Assembly: GCF_014695915.1 (NCBI RefSeq)
Contig: NZ_JACJPF010000052.1
Location: 1 to 64,000 of the forward strand
Length of the DNA stretch: 64,000 nt
Origin: Trichocoleus sp. FACHB-40
Lineage (GTDB): Bacteria; Cyanobacteriota; Cyanobacteriia; Cyanobacteriales; FACHB-T130
Direction of reading: 5' to 3'
The notes under the pieces are model-generated. The model ran no database searches, was not told where the DNA came from, and saw only the letters and a program-made list of their open reading frames with translations. Below are positions 1 through 7,551 of this stretch, piece by piece. Position numbers and translations under genes: made by a program. Numbering within the stretch: the first letter of the stretch is position 1; each line of letters begins with the position of its first letter.

Positions 1-147
1 TGTCAACTTTGCGGTCAATTTGATAGCTGGCTTAATTGCGTACTGCCACCAGCCCAAGAAGCCCTCCCTGATCAACGATGCTGCCTTGCCTGCTTAACCC
101 GAACTCACGTTAAGATAGTCCAAAAAACACAAGTAGACGGTTCCTAA
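1..147 (+). CDS. C-terminal end of a Cys-rich (zinc-finger-like) protein, 5' cut by window edge
   Basis: Frame 1 is open from the first base to a TAA at 145-147, giving 48 residues. Two CxxC-type pairs are visible: CQLCG at the window edge and CCLAC near residue 30, a spacing that could bind one zinc. A Trp and several hydrophobic residues lie between them. I do not recognise the family. The start lies outside the window, so the reading rests only on the open frame and the paired cysteines. Confidence 0.4.
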   Translation, partial: CQLCGQFDSWLNCVLPPAQEALPDQRCCLACLTRTHVKIVQKTQVDGS

Positions 148-239
148 AGTGGAAAAATCTCACGATCAACTATGGTATTTTCAGCTTTAGAGCTTTTCTG
201 GGTAACTTTCCTATCGTATCAATTCAATCTCTCGTCCCG

Positions 240-394
240 GAGAAATTCGCTTCACCGACTCGTTGCCCAAAACTCGCTCCGGTAAGATTATGCGGCGCTT
301 GTTGCGAAATCTCGCTTCTGGTCAAGAAGTCTCCGGCGACACCTCTACCCTAGAGGATCGTGGCGTGTTGGATAAACTCCGAGAAGAAGCGTAA
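240..394 (+). pseudogene. acetyl-CoA synthetase 3'-end fragment, copy 1
   Basis: From the ATT codon at 245 the plus strand decodes as the C-terminal tail of acetyl-CoA synthetase: IRFTD, then [23 protein letters not shown] and DKLREEA, ending at TAA 392-394. In the full enzyme the Lys of SGK is catalytic and lies about 40 residues from the C-terminus. Nothing upstream encodes the other ~600 residues, so this is a fragment of about 50 codons. Its reading frame is intact. Related fragments lie at 1497-1652, 6931-7083 and 7289-7440, with a scrap at 2625-2651. Confidence 0.75.
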
Positions 395-517
395 TTTTTT
401 TTACGCAAAGGTACGCCAGGGTAAACGCAGAGTTTCGCCGAGAATTTCCTTGGCGAACCTTTGGGGTAAGGGCGGGTTTTAAACCTGCCCTTACTGCGTA
501 CCTTTGCGTTAAAAAAA
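395..517. repeat. nested inverted repeat between acs fragment and TPR gene
   Basis: The outer arms are TTTACGCAAAGGTAC (left, to 414) and GTACCTTTGCGTTAAA (right, from 498), with T and A runs outside. Inside the loop lies a second hairpin, GTAAGGGCGGGTTT paired with AAACCTGCCCTTAC (466-494). The same outer palindrome sits at 1653-1695 without the inner insert. It may act as a bidirectional terminator for whatever reads through the acs fragment. Confidence 0.6.
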
Positions 518-586
518 GTGTTGGTAGACATTACCTACTTGACAATTAAACTATCTTTAAGGTGGACTATTTTGGCATAGATTTTT

Positions 587-1444
587 ATGAAGCTAAAAAG
601 CCACTTGAAGCCAGCATTTATTCAACAGCTTACCTGCATTAGTCTAGGCGTCCTTGCGGGAATCGGCATATCCCCTATAGTGTTGGCTGAACCGATATTA
701 CCAGGCGATACAACAATAGATCAATCAGTTTTCTCTAACCCTCACCCTCCTGTCTTCAAGGACGGGACTATTGATAACCGTCCTCCAAGACCCTGCCGAA
801 CTGGTGACGACATCAAGCTAGTTATAAAGATAGGAGGAGGGGGAGAGCGAGAGCGCCGATACAGACCGCGCACGGATCTAGAACAGCAAGATTGTGAAAG
901 ATTGCGGCAGGAACAAGAGGCGAGACAAAGACAGCGAGAAGAACAAGCACGAGAACGAGCAGAAAAACGAGCAGAAGAAGTGCGGCAGCTCATGCAGCAA
1001 TGGAGTAACCTCTACAGTGCCAACAAATTGTCTGAGGCAGAGGTAGTCTTTAGCAAGCTCATAGAAATGCACCCAAATGACGCTCGTCAGTATTACCACT
1101 CAGGGAAAGAACTGTATGGTCAAGGCAAAGCCGAAGCAGCGATAATTATATATCAGCAAGCCATTCGCCTCAATCCTCGTCATGCTGTAGCTCATAACGC
1201 TATTGGAGTTGTCAGAGCAACCCAAGGTCGATGGGAAGAAGCCATTGCAGAATATCAGCAGGCGCTTTCGATTAATCCTGACTATGCTGATGCGCTGAAA
1301 AATCTGGGACAAGCGCTGTGGCAACAAGGTAAGCGGGAAGATGCGATCGCTTCCCTAGAAAAAGCCAAAAAACTATATACACAACAGCGTCAGCCTTACG
1401 ATGTTAACCAAGTCGATTCGCTTTTGCAGCGGATGAGTGGATAG
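587..1444 (+). CDS. secreted TPR-repeat protein, copy 1
   Basis: A 285-residue protein with a signal peptide (basic MKLKSHLK, hydrophobic core, likely cleavage after VLAE near residue 34). A Pro/Arg-rich linker follows, then a charged helical stretch rich in Arg, Glu and Gln (about residues 95-135), and three to four tetratricopeptide repeats (about 138-275) with the typical spacing of Gly/Ala, Tyr and Pro (for example IRLNPRHAVAHNAIGVV). TPRs bind proteins, so an envelope or periplasmic scaffold role is likely, but the partner is unknown. The neighbouring gene at 1765 is a close tandem paralogue, including its promoter-proximal region. The ATG was chosen because the signal peptide begins there. 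Confidence 0.85.
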   Translation: MKLKSHLKPAFIQQLTCISLGVLAGIGISPIVLAEPILPGDTTIDQSVFSNPHPPVFKDGTIDNRPPRPCRTGDDIKLVIKIGGGGERERRYRPRTDLEQQDCERLRQEQEARQRQREEQARERAEKRAEEVRQLMQQWSNLYSANKLSEAEVVFSKLIEMHPNDARQYYHSGKELYGQGKAEAAIIIYQQAIRLNPRHAVAHNAIGVVRATQGRWEEAIAEYQQALSINPDYADALKNLGQALWQQGKREDAIASLEKAKKLYTQQRQPYDVNQVDSLLQRMSG

Positions 1445-1496
1445 TAGAGTAGCGCAACGCTGAATTAGAATTTAAGGAGCGCGATCGCCCGTCAGG

Positions 1497-1652
1497 CGAG
1501 AAATTCGCTTCACCGATTCCTTACCCAAAACTCCTTCGGGTAAGATTATGCGGCGATTATTACGAAATCTCGCTGCTGGTCAAGAAGTCTCCGGCGACAC
1601 CTCTACGCTAGAGGAGCGTGGCGTATTGGATAAACTCCGAGAATAAGCGTAA
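1497..1652 (+). pseudogene. acetyl-CoA synthetase 3'-end fragment, copy 2
   Basis: From 1503 it decodes as [20 protein letters not shown] and on to [10 protein letters not shown] and DKLRE, where a TAA replaces the Glu codon of copy 1; a second TAA at 1650-1652 matches the normal stop. The catalytic SGK is kept. A short lead GCGATCGCCCGTCAGGCGAG just upstream is also found before copy 3. Copy 2 has the same position relative to TPR copy 2 as copy 1 has to TPR copy 1, so it belongs to the tandemly duplicated unit. Confidence 0.75.
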
Positions 1653-1695
1653 TTTTTTTAACGCAAAGGTACTGCGTACCTTTACGTTAAAAAAA
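1653..1695. terminator. short-loop palindrome, terminator-like
   Basis: TTTTTTTAACGCAAAGGTAC, a TGC loop, then GTACCTTTACGTTAAAAAAA. It is a nearly perfect stem with T and A tracts on both sides, so it could stop transcription either way. It is the simple form of the element at 395-517. Confidence 0.6.
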
Positions 1696-1764
1696 GTGTT
1701 GGTAGACATTGCCTACTTGACAATTCAACTATCTTTAAGGTGGACTATTTTGGCATAGATTTTT

Positions 1765-2604
1765 ATGAAGCTAAAAAGCCACTTGAAGCCAGCATTTATT
1801 CAACCGCTTACCTGCATCAGTCTAGGCATCCTTGCGGGAATTGCTATCCCCCCTATAGTGTTGGCTCAACCGATATTACCAGGCGATCTAATAATAGATC
1901 AATCAGTTTTCTCTAAACCTCCTGTCTTCAAGGGCAAGATTAATGATAACCGTCGTCCAAGACCCTGCCGAACTGGTAACAACATCCTACCTAGCCAACA
2001 CGAGTCATTTATGGACTCAATGGGAGGGATGTATAGGCCACGCACTTCTAGTGAACAGCAAGATTGTGCCAGGTTGCGGCGGGAACAAGAGGCGAGACAA
2101 AGACAGCGAGAGGAACAAGCACGAAAACGGGCAGAAGAAGTGCGGCAGCTCATGCAGCAATGGAGTAACCTCTATAGTGCCAACAAATTGTCTGAGGCAG
2201 AGGTAGTCTTTGGCAAGCTCATAGAAATGCACCCAAAAGACGCACGTCAGTATTACCAGTCAGGGAATGAACTGTATGGTCAAGGCAAAGCCGAAGCAGC
2301 GATAATTATATATCAGCAAGCGATTCGCCTCAATCCTCGTCATGCTGTAGCTCATAACGCTATTGGAATTATCAGAGCAAGCCAAGGTCGATGGGAAGAA
2401 GCCATTGCAGAGTATCAGCAAGCGCTTTCGATTAATCCTGACTATGCTGATGTGCTGAAAAATCTGGGACAAGCGCTGTGGCAACAAGGTAAGCGGGAAG
2501 ATGCGATCGCTTCCCTAGAAAAAGCCAAAAAACTATATACACAACAGCGTCAGCCTTACGAAGTTAACCAAGTCGATTCGCTTTTGCAGCGGATGAGTGG
2601 ATAG
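1765..2604 (+). CDS. secreted TPR-repeat protein, copy 2
   Basis: A 279-residue paralogue of the gene at 587. The signal peptide and the TPR half are almost the same. The linker (about residues 45-95) differs: it carries an insert around HESFMDSMGGMYRP and lacks part of the Arg/Glu-rich helix. The upstream ~60 bases, including the AAGGTGGACTATTTTGGCAT stretch, are shared with copy 1. The variation confined to the linker suggests that the TPR surface is conserved while the exposed linker diversifies. No catalytic motif is seen. Confidence 0.85.
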   Translation: MKLKSHLKPAFIQPLTCISLGILAGIAIPPIVLAQPILPGDLIIDQSVFSKPPVFKGKINDNRRPRPCRTGNNILPSQHESFMDSMGGMYRPRTSSEQQDCARLRREQEARQRQREEQARKRAEEVRQLMQQWSNLYSANKLSEAEVVFGKLIEMHPKDARQYYQSGNELYGQGKAEAAIIIYQQAIRLNPRHAVAHNAIGIIRASQGRWEEAIAEYQQALSINPDYADVLKNLGQALWQQGKREDAIASLEKAKKLYTQQRQPYEVNQVDSLLQRMSG

Positions 2605-2624
2605 TAGAGTAGCGCAACGCTGAA

Positions 2625-2719
2625 CTGGATAAACTCCGAGAAGAAGCGTAATCCATAGGAAGCGATCGCTTACAGCTAACTTTCGATTTGCGCGATCGCC
2701 TCCAGCGCCGACAACTCAG
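2625..2719. repeat. left copy of a ~90-bp direct repeat flanking the DUF4157/YbjN cassette
   Basis: The stretch starts as the last codons of an acs fragment (CTGGATAAACTCCGAGAAGA, stop TAA 2649-2651) and runs into the 3' end of the YbjN gene. From 2631 it aligns base for base, with about nine differences by eye, to 7062-7151. It directly follows the conserved tail of TPR copy 2 (TAGTAGAGTAGCGCAACGCT), so the duplication junction can be placed at about 2624. Confidence 0.75.
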
Positions 2720-3128
2720 TGTAAATAATGGACATAATCCCAGGTAGATATTCATCCATTGTCAGCAAATTGGCAAAAATCAACTGTCCGATTAACGCTG
2801 AATTTACACCGTTACCCTTAGCAGCAATGCTAGTTTTGTAGCGAATTTGCCCATCAGCAAAGTTTAATTCAAAGTTACCGATACTCAAGCCAAAATTCGC
2901 TCTGCTCAGAAATTCTGCCATCACCAATCGTTTATTTTCTGGCACCTTCACCGGACTTATTGAGTAAAAAATCAATTGCTCCTGTTCTTCGCGCACTTTA
3001 ACAAAGCACATCCATTGCCCATTTTCCCCCTGAAAACTCATCTGCAAAGCTGGCTCTTGTTCCATTTGAAAAAAGAGCCAGTTATTTTCTTTGAAAAAGT
3101 TGATTACCGCCTCAAAAATTTCGGACAT
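2676..3128 (-). CDS. YbjN-domain protein, candidate chaperone for the adjacent DUF4157 protein
   Basis: A 150-residue acidic cytosolic protein. It has the YbjN layout: an N-terminal helix (IFEAVINFFKENNW), a beta-rich middle with FQGENGQWMCFVKV, then VPENKRLVMAEFLSRANFG and a helical tail. YbjN domains share the fold of type III secretion chaperones. The start ATG lies only 7 bp after the stop of the large DUF4157 gene, so the two are probably cotranscribed. Co-location with a candidate injected effector makes a chaperone role reasonable, but this is inference. The last ~45 bp of the gene are repeated as a decayed fragment at 7100-7150. Confidence 0.75.
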   Translation of the reverse strand: MSEIFEAVINFFKENNWLFFQMEQEPALQMSFQGENGQWMCFVKVREEQEQLIFYSISPVKVPENKRLVMAEFLSRANFGLSIGNFELNFADGQIRYKTSIAAKGNGVNSALIGQLIFANLLTMDEYLPGIMSIIYTELSALEAIAQIES

Positions 3129-3135
3129 GATTTAA

Positions 3136-6100
3136 CTAAAATGGCCCGCCGTGCTGCTGAACTTTATTTTGTTCTTCTACTTCCTTAGTCAGTTTCTTTA
3201 GATCCAAAGCATTACCCTTCGAGATACCGCCACCTTCCTTAACCTTGTAAACTAATCTGGCACCATTATCTGAAGCTGGATTCAACACACCTTTATCGAA
3301 CACAGCTTTGAGAGAATTATTCCAGTCAGCCAGATCCATCGGTCCTCCCTTGGGATCGATAACCTTGACAGGGAAACGTTGTCTAATCGCCTGTGTTTCA
3401 TAGTCTCCCTCGACCTTTTCACCACTTATGGCTTTAAAGATCGCCTCTCTAGACAACTGGGAAGTTTCCGCTGAATACTTCACGCCTTCTTGAGCGCCTG
3501 CGTTAAGCATATTGCTGTCGCCATAAATTCTGCCGATCGAGTCGCCTTTACCTGTGATAACTTCCAGCCCTTCCTTACAGTAGTGGTCGTGGAAATACTT
3601 CGTAGCACCGCCAACGTAGGCGTTACTCAAAAAGCTATTGTAAGCAGCAAGGTTAAATTCATGGGCTTCTTTTGTGAAGTCGCGCTTCTCTCCACTTTGC
3701 ATCATGCTCTTCGCTAGATGTGCTTCATAAGTCCCTTGACCCTTACCTTTTTTATCAGTTTTTAGCACATCGATCATCGACTCATTTAACGAATAAACCG
3801 TTTTATTCTTGCCAGCTAAACCGAATGTAAGTTTACTACCAATTGACCTTTCAACTTTGAGTTTTGCAAAATTCTGTTGCACCAACTGATCCATCAGTTT
3901 TTTGGCTTCTATAGCGTTCTGATGGACGCCATTTAGACTACATTGTTGCGCGGCTTCATCAGGTATTAGATGTTTTAATTGTTGGTTGTTCAATGCCGCA
4001 TTTCGCCACCACATCATGAATACAATTTCAGGCTTGGCTTCTAGTCCTACTTCACTCGTTGCATCTTCTACTTTGCCAAGTTCTCCTCTGTGCATCTTGT
4101 CATCAAGTGCTTGCGGATTAGATTTTAGATCCTGTTGAGCGATAGTGCTAACCATTGCCCATTCTGCTTTGGCATTATCCGTTGTGCCAAGATTTTTACC
4201 ATCTTTATTTACCCATTCCACAAACCACTGCATGATCTTAGTTTTGTCGATCAAGTGTCCGCCTGCGAATGAGTCTTGCAGGTAGTGTTCGCCAAAAGCA
4301 TTTTGCAGTAAAGCTTTGTTAGAAAGGTCGTCGGCTTTCGCTTGATTCTCTTTAACACCTTGCTGGTACAGCTTGACCTTTACTTCATCTGTTGTGTTTG
4401 GCCCAAGTGTATCTAAGTTCATTTTGTCAACATCAGCCAACATTTGGAACTTATTGGACTGTTGTGCCAAATCTAGCGCTGTTTCATGATACTTTTGCCA
4501 GCTATCCCAGCTATAAGGTGCAAAGTGACAGGCATTACGCTCTAATGCGGGGAAGTAACCTTGACTTTCTTGTCCTTTTTCCTTCTTGGTTGCCTTATCA
4601 ACTTGCATCTCTGTGCGAATTTCGTAAGCCTTACCAATTACGGCTTGACCTCTTGGTCCCACGGCACCTTCAAAATCTCCATCAGGAAGGATCGTATTAT
4701 GCAATACAGATTTTTCTTCGTCAAAAAGCTCTTTGTATAAGTTAGCTAATTCAATATAGCTTTGCTGGCGCACTCCCTGAAGCAAGGCGAGAACTTTCGA
4801 TTTATTCGTGTTGGCAATGGTTTCTGGATTGCCGAAGAAGTCTGGGAAAGTGTTAATTTCACTGTAGGAAACAACAATTGAGGAGTCGCCTGGTTTTGAT
4901 TGCGAATCATCACCTTTGACGGGTAGGATGACATATGGAACTTGCCATTTATCATCTGTCCCTTTTTTCACCTTTCCTGGCTCTGGCGCACCTACTGGCA
5001 TTGCTTCGGGATTGTCTTTGTAGGCGACCAGACGTTGCATTTCCTGCTCAATAGTATGCTTGGCATTAGTCTTTTCGGCTTCTAGACTGGCGACTTTTGC
5101 ACGTGCGGTTTTCATTTGCTTTTGGGAGCCTTCTACCATTCCTCCTTCGATCAATGCCAACTGAAGCTCTATTTGTTGCTGTTGTTTGCGGACATCGCGG
5201 ACATAGGATAGGTCTGCTAACTGATCGGGTGCAACTTGTCCTAATAGATAGTGTTCGTAAGCGGCGTGGCGTTGAATTACGTTAGCGGCAGATTGTTGGA
5301 CAGCAACTTGACGTTCGATGGCTGGTTTAGTTTGAGTTAATTCCTCTTCTTCGTGGCGTTGAATAGACTCAGGAGGCTTGGGTTCTGGCATTTTCATCAC
5401 TTCAGCCGCTACCCGATCTGCTTCCTGCTCGTATTGATCTCCCACAGCCCCGACAGTGAGCTTGGTTTGAATCTGCATAGCGGTATTGCAACTAGAGCAT
5501 TGGCAACCAGAACTATGAGAACCTGCCTCTACCTGACGCTGAATTGGAGCAACGTTATTACACGTAGAGCATTGACAACCTGTGCTACAAGCGGTTGTTT
5601 CTCCCTGACGCTGCACTAGACTGGTCAATTTAGAACCCCAGAAATCCTGCGTACCGCCCGTCTGTTTGAAAGCGATTTGACGCTGGATTATTGGATTAAT
5701 TGAAGTGCAAGACTGACATTGACAGTCGGCGCTTTGGCGTTGCAGTTTGCTCCCACCCGTCTGCTGAATTGTGTGGGTTAGTTCATGGGCTGTCAACTCT
5801 AAATGGCTGGGGGATTTATCGGGCCCATAGAAAATATGGTTGCCGTTAGTAAAAGCTTGGGCGCGCAACTCCCGATTCATTTGCACTGCCGCATTGTCTG
5901 TATGCACTCGCACATGGGCAAAACTATGACCAAAGCGGGGTTCCATGAACGAGCGCACTGCATCGGGTAACGGGCTACCGCCTCCCTTATTACTATTTAT
6001 CCGACTTTCCAGGTCGCTGCTGGCATCGAAGCTGGCACCTTTGCCAGATCGTTGCACCTGGGGTTTCATCTGAAGTTCGTCTTCTTCCTCAGAGTGGCGT

Positions 6101-6795
6101 TGCACCTGGGGTTTCATCTGAAGTTCGTCTTCCTCAGAGTGGCGTTGCACCTGGGGTTTCATCTGAAGTTCGTCTTCCTCAGAGTGGCGTTGCACATCCG
6201 GTTTCATCTGAAGTTCGTCTTCCTCAGAGTGGCGTTGCACATCCGGTTTCATCTGAAGTTCGTCTTCTTCCTCAGGCTGGCGTTGCACCTGGGGTTTCAT
6301 CTGAAGTTCGTCTTCTTCCTCAGGCTGGCGTTGCACCTGGGGTTTCATCTGAAGTTCGTCTTCCTCAGAGTGGCGTTGCACATCCGGTTTCATCTGAAGT
6401 TCGTCTTCCTCAGAGTGGCGTTGCACATCCGGTTTCATCTGAAGTTCGTCTTCTTCCTCAGAGTGACGTTGCACATCCGGTTTCATCTGAAGTTCGTCTT
6501 CTTCCTCAGAGTGACGTTGCACATCCGGTTTTGTGCGGCCAAAGGCAAATTTCGGTTGAATGACTGACGGTGTTGATTTGCCTAGAGCAGATATTGATAT
6601 CTTGGCGAAATCGAAGCCTATGGGTTTGTCTTGGTCAGTTTTGCTTTGAGAATTTAGTGTATTTTGCTCTGAAGGTGCTACTTCGACAGCTTTTGTCTGA
6701 ACCGGAAAGGGACGCGGCGCGAACTGTCCTGTTGGTGCTGGCGTGGTGGAGGAATTTGCAGAAGCTTTTTTCTGGGTGTAGCGTTGGGTGTTCAT
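3136..6795 (-). CDS. DUF4157 (eCIS-core) protein with repeats and a phospholipase C-like C-terminal region
   Basis: A 1219-residue protein from the ATG at 6795, which has GAGGAAT just upstream; an earlier in-frame start at 6876 is less likely. The order is: a low-complexity N-terminus; ten 15-16 residue repeats of the type KPDVQRHSEEEDELQM (about residues 89-243); and a DUF4157 domain with PLPDAVRSFMEPRFG, HVRVHTD and the zinc-protease-like HELTH motif (about 265-340). Then come three Cys clusters (CQCQSC, CQCSTC, CQCSSC), a second partial DUF4157-like segment (DQYEQEADRVAAEVMKMPEP) and a helical C-terminal half. The latter holds HFAPYSWDSWQKYHE and FGEHYLQDSFAGGH, which resemble the metal-binding His/Asp motifs of zinc-dependent phospholipase C-like proteins. 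DUF4157 proteins are common cargo of extracellular contractile injection systems; no tube or sheath gene is present here. Confidence 0.8.
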   Translation of the reverse strand: MNTQRYTQKKASANSSTTPAPTGQFAPRPFPVQTKAVEVAPSEQNTLNSQSKTDQDKPIGFDFAKISISALGKSTPSVIQPKFAFGRTKPDVQRHSEEEDELQMKPDVQRHSEEEDELQMKPDVQRHSEEDELQMKPDVQRHSEEDELQMKPQVQRQPEEEDELQMKPQVQRQPEEEDELQMKPDVQRHSEEDELQMKPDVQRHSEEDELQMKPQVQRHSEEDELQMKPQVQRHSEEEDELQMKPQVQRSGKGASFDASSDLESRINSNKGGGSPLPDAVRSFMEPRFGHSFAHVRVHTDNAAVQMNRELRAQAFTNGNHIFYGPDKSPSHLELTAHELTHTIQQTGGSKLQRQSADCQCQSCTSINPIIQRQIAFKQTGGTQDFWGSKLTSLVQRQGETTACSTGCQCSTCNNVAPIQRQVEAGSHSSGCQCSSCNTAMQIQTKLTVGAVGDQYEQEADRVAAEVMKMPEPKPPESIQRHEEEELTQTKPAIERQVAVQQSAANVIQRHAAYEHYLLGQVAPDQLADLSYVRDVRKQQQQIELQLALIEGGMVEGSQKQMKTARAKVASLEAEKTNAKHTIEQEMQRLVAYKDNPEAMPVGAPEPGKVKKGTDDKWQVPYVILPVKGDDSQSKPGDSSIVVSYSEINTFPDFFGNPETIANTNKSKVLALLQGVRQQSYIELANLYKELFDEEKSVLHNTILPDGDFEGAVGPRGQAVIGKAYEIRTEMQVDKATKKEKGQESQGYFPALERNACHFAPYSWDSWQKYHETALDLAQQSNKFQMLADVDKMNLDTLGPNTTDEVKVKLYQQGVKENQAKADDLSNKALLQNAFGEHYLQDSFAGGHLIDKTKIMQWFVEWVNKDGKNLGTTDNAKAEWAMVSTIAQQDLKSNPQALDDKMHRGELGKVEDATSEVGLEAKPEIVFMMWWRNAALNNQQLKHLIPDEAAQQCSLNGVHQNAIEAKKLMDQLVQQNFAKLKVERSIGSKLTFGLAGKNKTVYSLNESMIDVLKTDKKGKGQGTYEAHLAKSMMQSGEKRDFTKEAHEFNLAAYNSFLSNAYVGGATKYFHDHYCKEGLEVITGKGDSIGRIYGDSNMLNAGAQEGVKYSAETSQLSREAIFKAISGEKVEGDYETQAIRQRFPVKVIDPKGGPMDLADWNNSLKAVFDKGVLNPASDNGARLVYKVKEGGGISKGNALDLKKLTKEVEEQNKVQQHGGPF
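6067..6531 (-). repeat. ten in-frame 45/48-bp repeats inside the DUF4157 gene
   Basis: Five 48-bp and five 45-bp units encode KP(D/Q)VQR(H/Q)(S/P)EE(E)DELQM, with a partial eleventh unit next to the DUF4157 domain. The 45/48 alternation removes one Glu codon and keeps frame. Near-identical units suggest ongoing copy-number change by slippage or recombination. Confidence 0.9.
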
Positions 6796-6930
6796 AGCTG
6801 ATTCCTCTATAAAAATGCCAGCACGGGGGAAAGCGCGATCGCGTGTTTGTTTGTTTATGCAATATTTTAACCTCAAGAAATTTGGTAATAAATAAAACTT
6901 TATATTTAAGCGCGATCACTCGTCAGGCGA

Positions 6931-7083
6931 GAACTTTCCTTCACCAACGCCTTATCCAGAACTCCCTCCGGTAATATTCTGCGGCGAGTGTTGCGAAATC
7001 TTTCCTCTGGTCAAGAAGTATCCGGCGACACATCCACATTACAGGAGCGTGGAGTGTCAGACAAACTCCGAGAAGGAGCGTAA
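6931..7083 (+). pseudogene. acetyl-CoA synthetase 3'-end fragment, copy 3
   Basis: It decodes as [20 protein letters not shown], then [17 protein letters not shown] and TAA 7081-7083. The catalytic Lys of SGK is Asn here, so it cannot be a working piece. The lead CGTCAGGCGAGAA at 6921 matches the lead of copy 2. Copies 3 and 4 are separated by ~200 bp that hold the right copy of the cassette-flanking repeat. Confidence 0.7.
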
Positions 7084-7151
7084 TCAATAGAAGGCGATCG
7101 CTTACGGCTAACTTTCGATTTGCGTGATCGCCTCCAACGACGACAACTCAG
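7062..7151. repeat. right copy of the ~90-bp direct repeat flanking the DUF4157/YbjN cassette
   Basis: It matches 2631-2719: AAACTCCGAGAAGGAGCGTA, then the HIP1 site and TACGGCTAACTTTCGATTTG, then CGACAACTCAG. On the minus strand it spells the last residues of the YbjN protein (LSSLEAITQIES, stop), so it is a truncated second YbjN 3' end joined to an acs fragment. Confidence 0.75.
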
Positions 7152-7288
7152 GATTTCATCAGAAAGCCTCCGAGCCATGCACTTTTTCTTTGTCTTTTGT
7201 AATGAAGTTTGACATACCACTCGTTGCGCTCCCCTTCAGGGCAACAAATTTGTCTGTCATGCCTATTGAAGGAAACACAGTTTTTCGA

Positions 7289-7440
7289 GAAATTCGCTTT
7301 ACCGACGCTTACCCAAAACTCGCTTTGGTAAAATTATGCGGCGACTGTTGCAAGATATTGCCTCCGGTCAAAAAGTCTCCGGTGACACCTCTACTCAAGA
7401 AGATCGTGGCGTGCCGGATAAGCTGCGAGAAGGCGCTTGA
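7289..7440 (+). pseudogene. acetyl-CoA synthetase 3'-end fragment, copy 4
   Basis: It decodes as IRFTDA, a one-base deletion, then [30 protein letters not shown] and DKLREGA, ending TGA at 7438-7440. The catalytic Lys is kept. It is the most divergent copy. No gene lies between here and the DUF4365-like gene at 7552. Confidence 0.7.
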
Positions 7441-7551
7441 CTGTCTAATGAAGATAGTTCACGACTTTGTAGAAACTGTGTGAGGTCGGCAGCGCTACCT
7501 GCCCCGTGGCATAGGGATAAAATTATAAGCTGAATTAGGATAGCAATATAG

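Noticed and set aside
6052-6567. 171-codon plus-strand frame of repeated HLGFHLKFVFLRVA text
   Set aside because: It is the antisense reading of the DUF4157 gene's tandem repeats; the opposite strand has the domain structure, a ribosome site and a coherent protein.
7124-7483. 119-codon plus-strand frame
   Set aside because: It runs antisense to the YbjN remnant and out of frame through acs fragment 4; it has no domain features.
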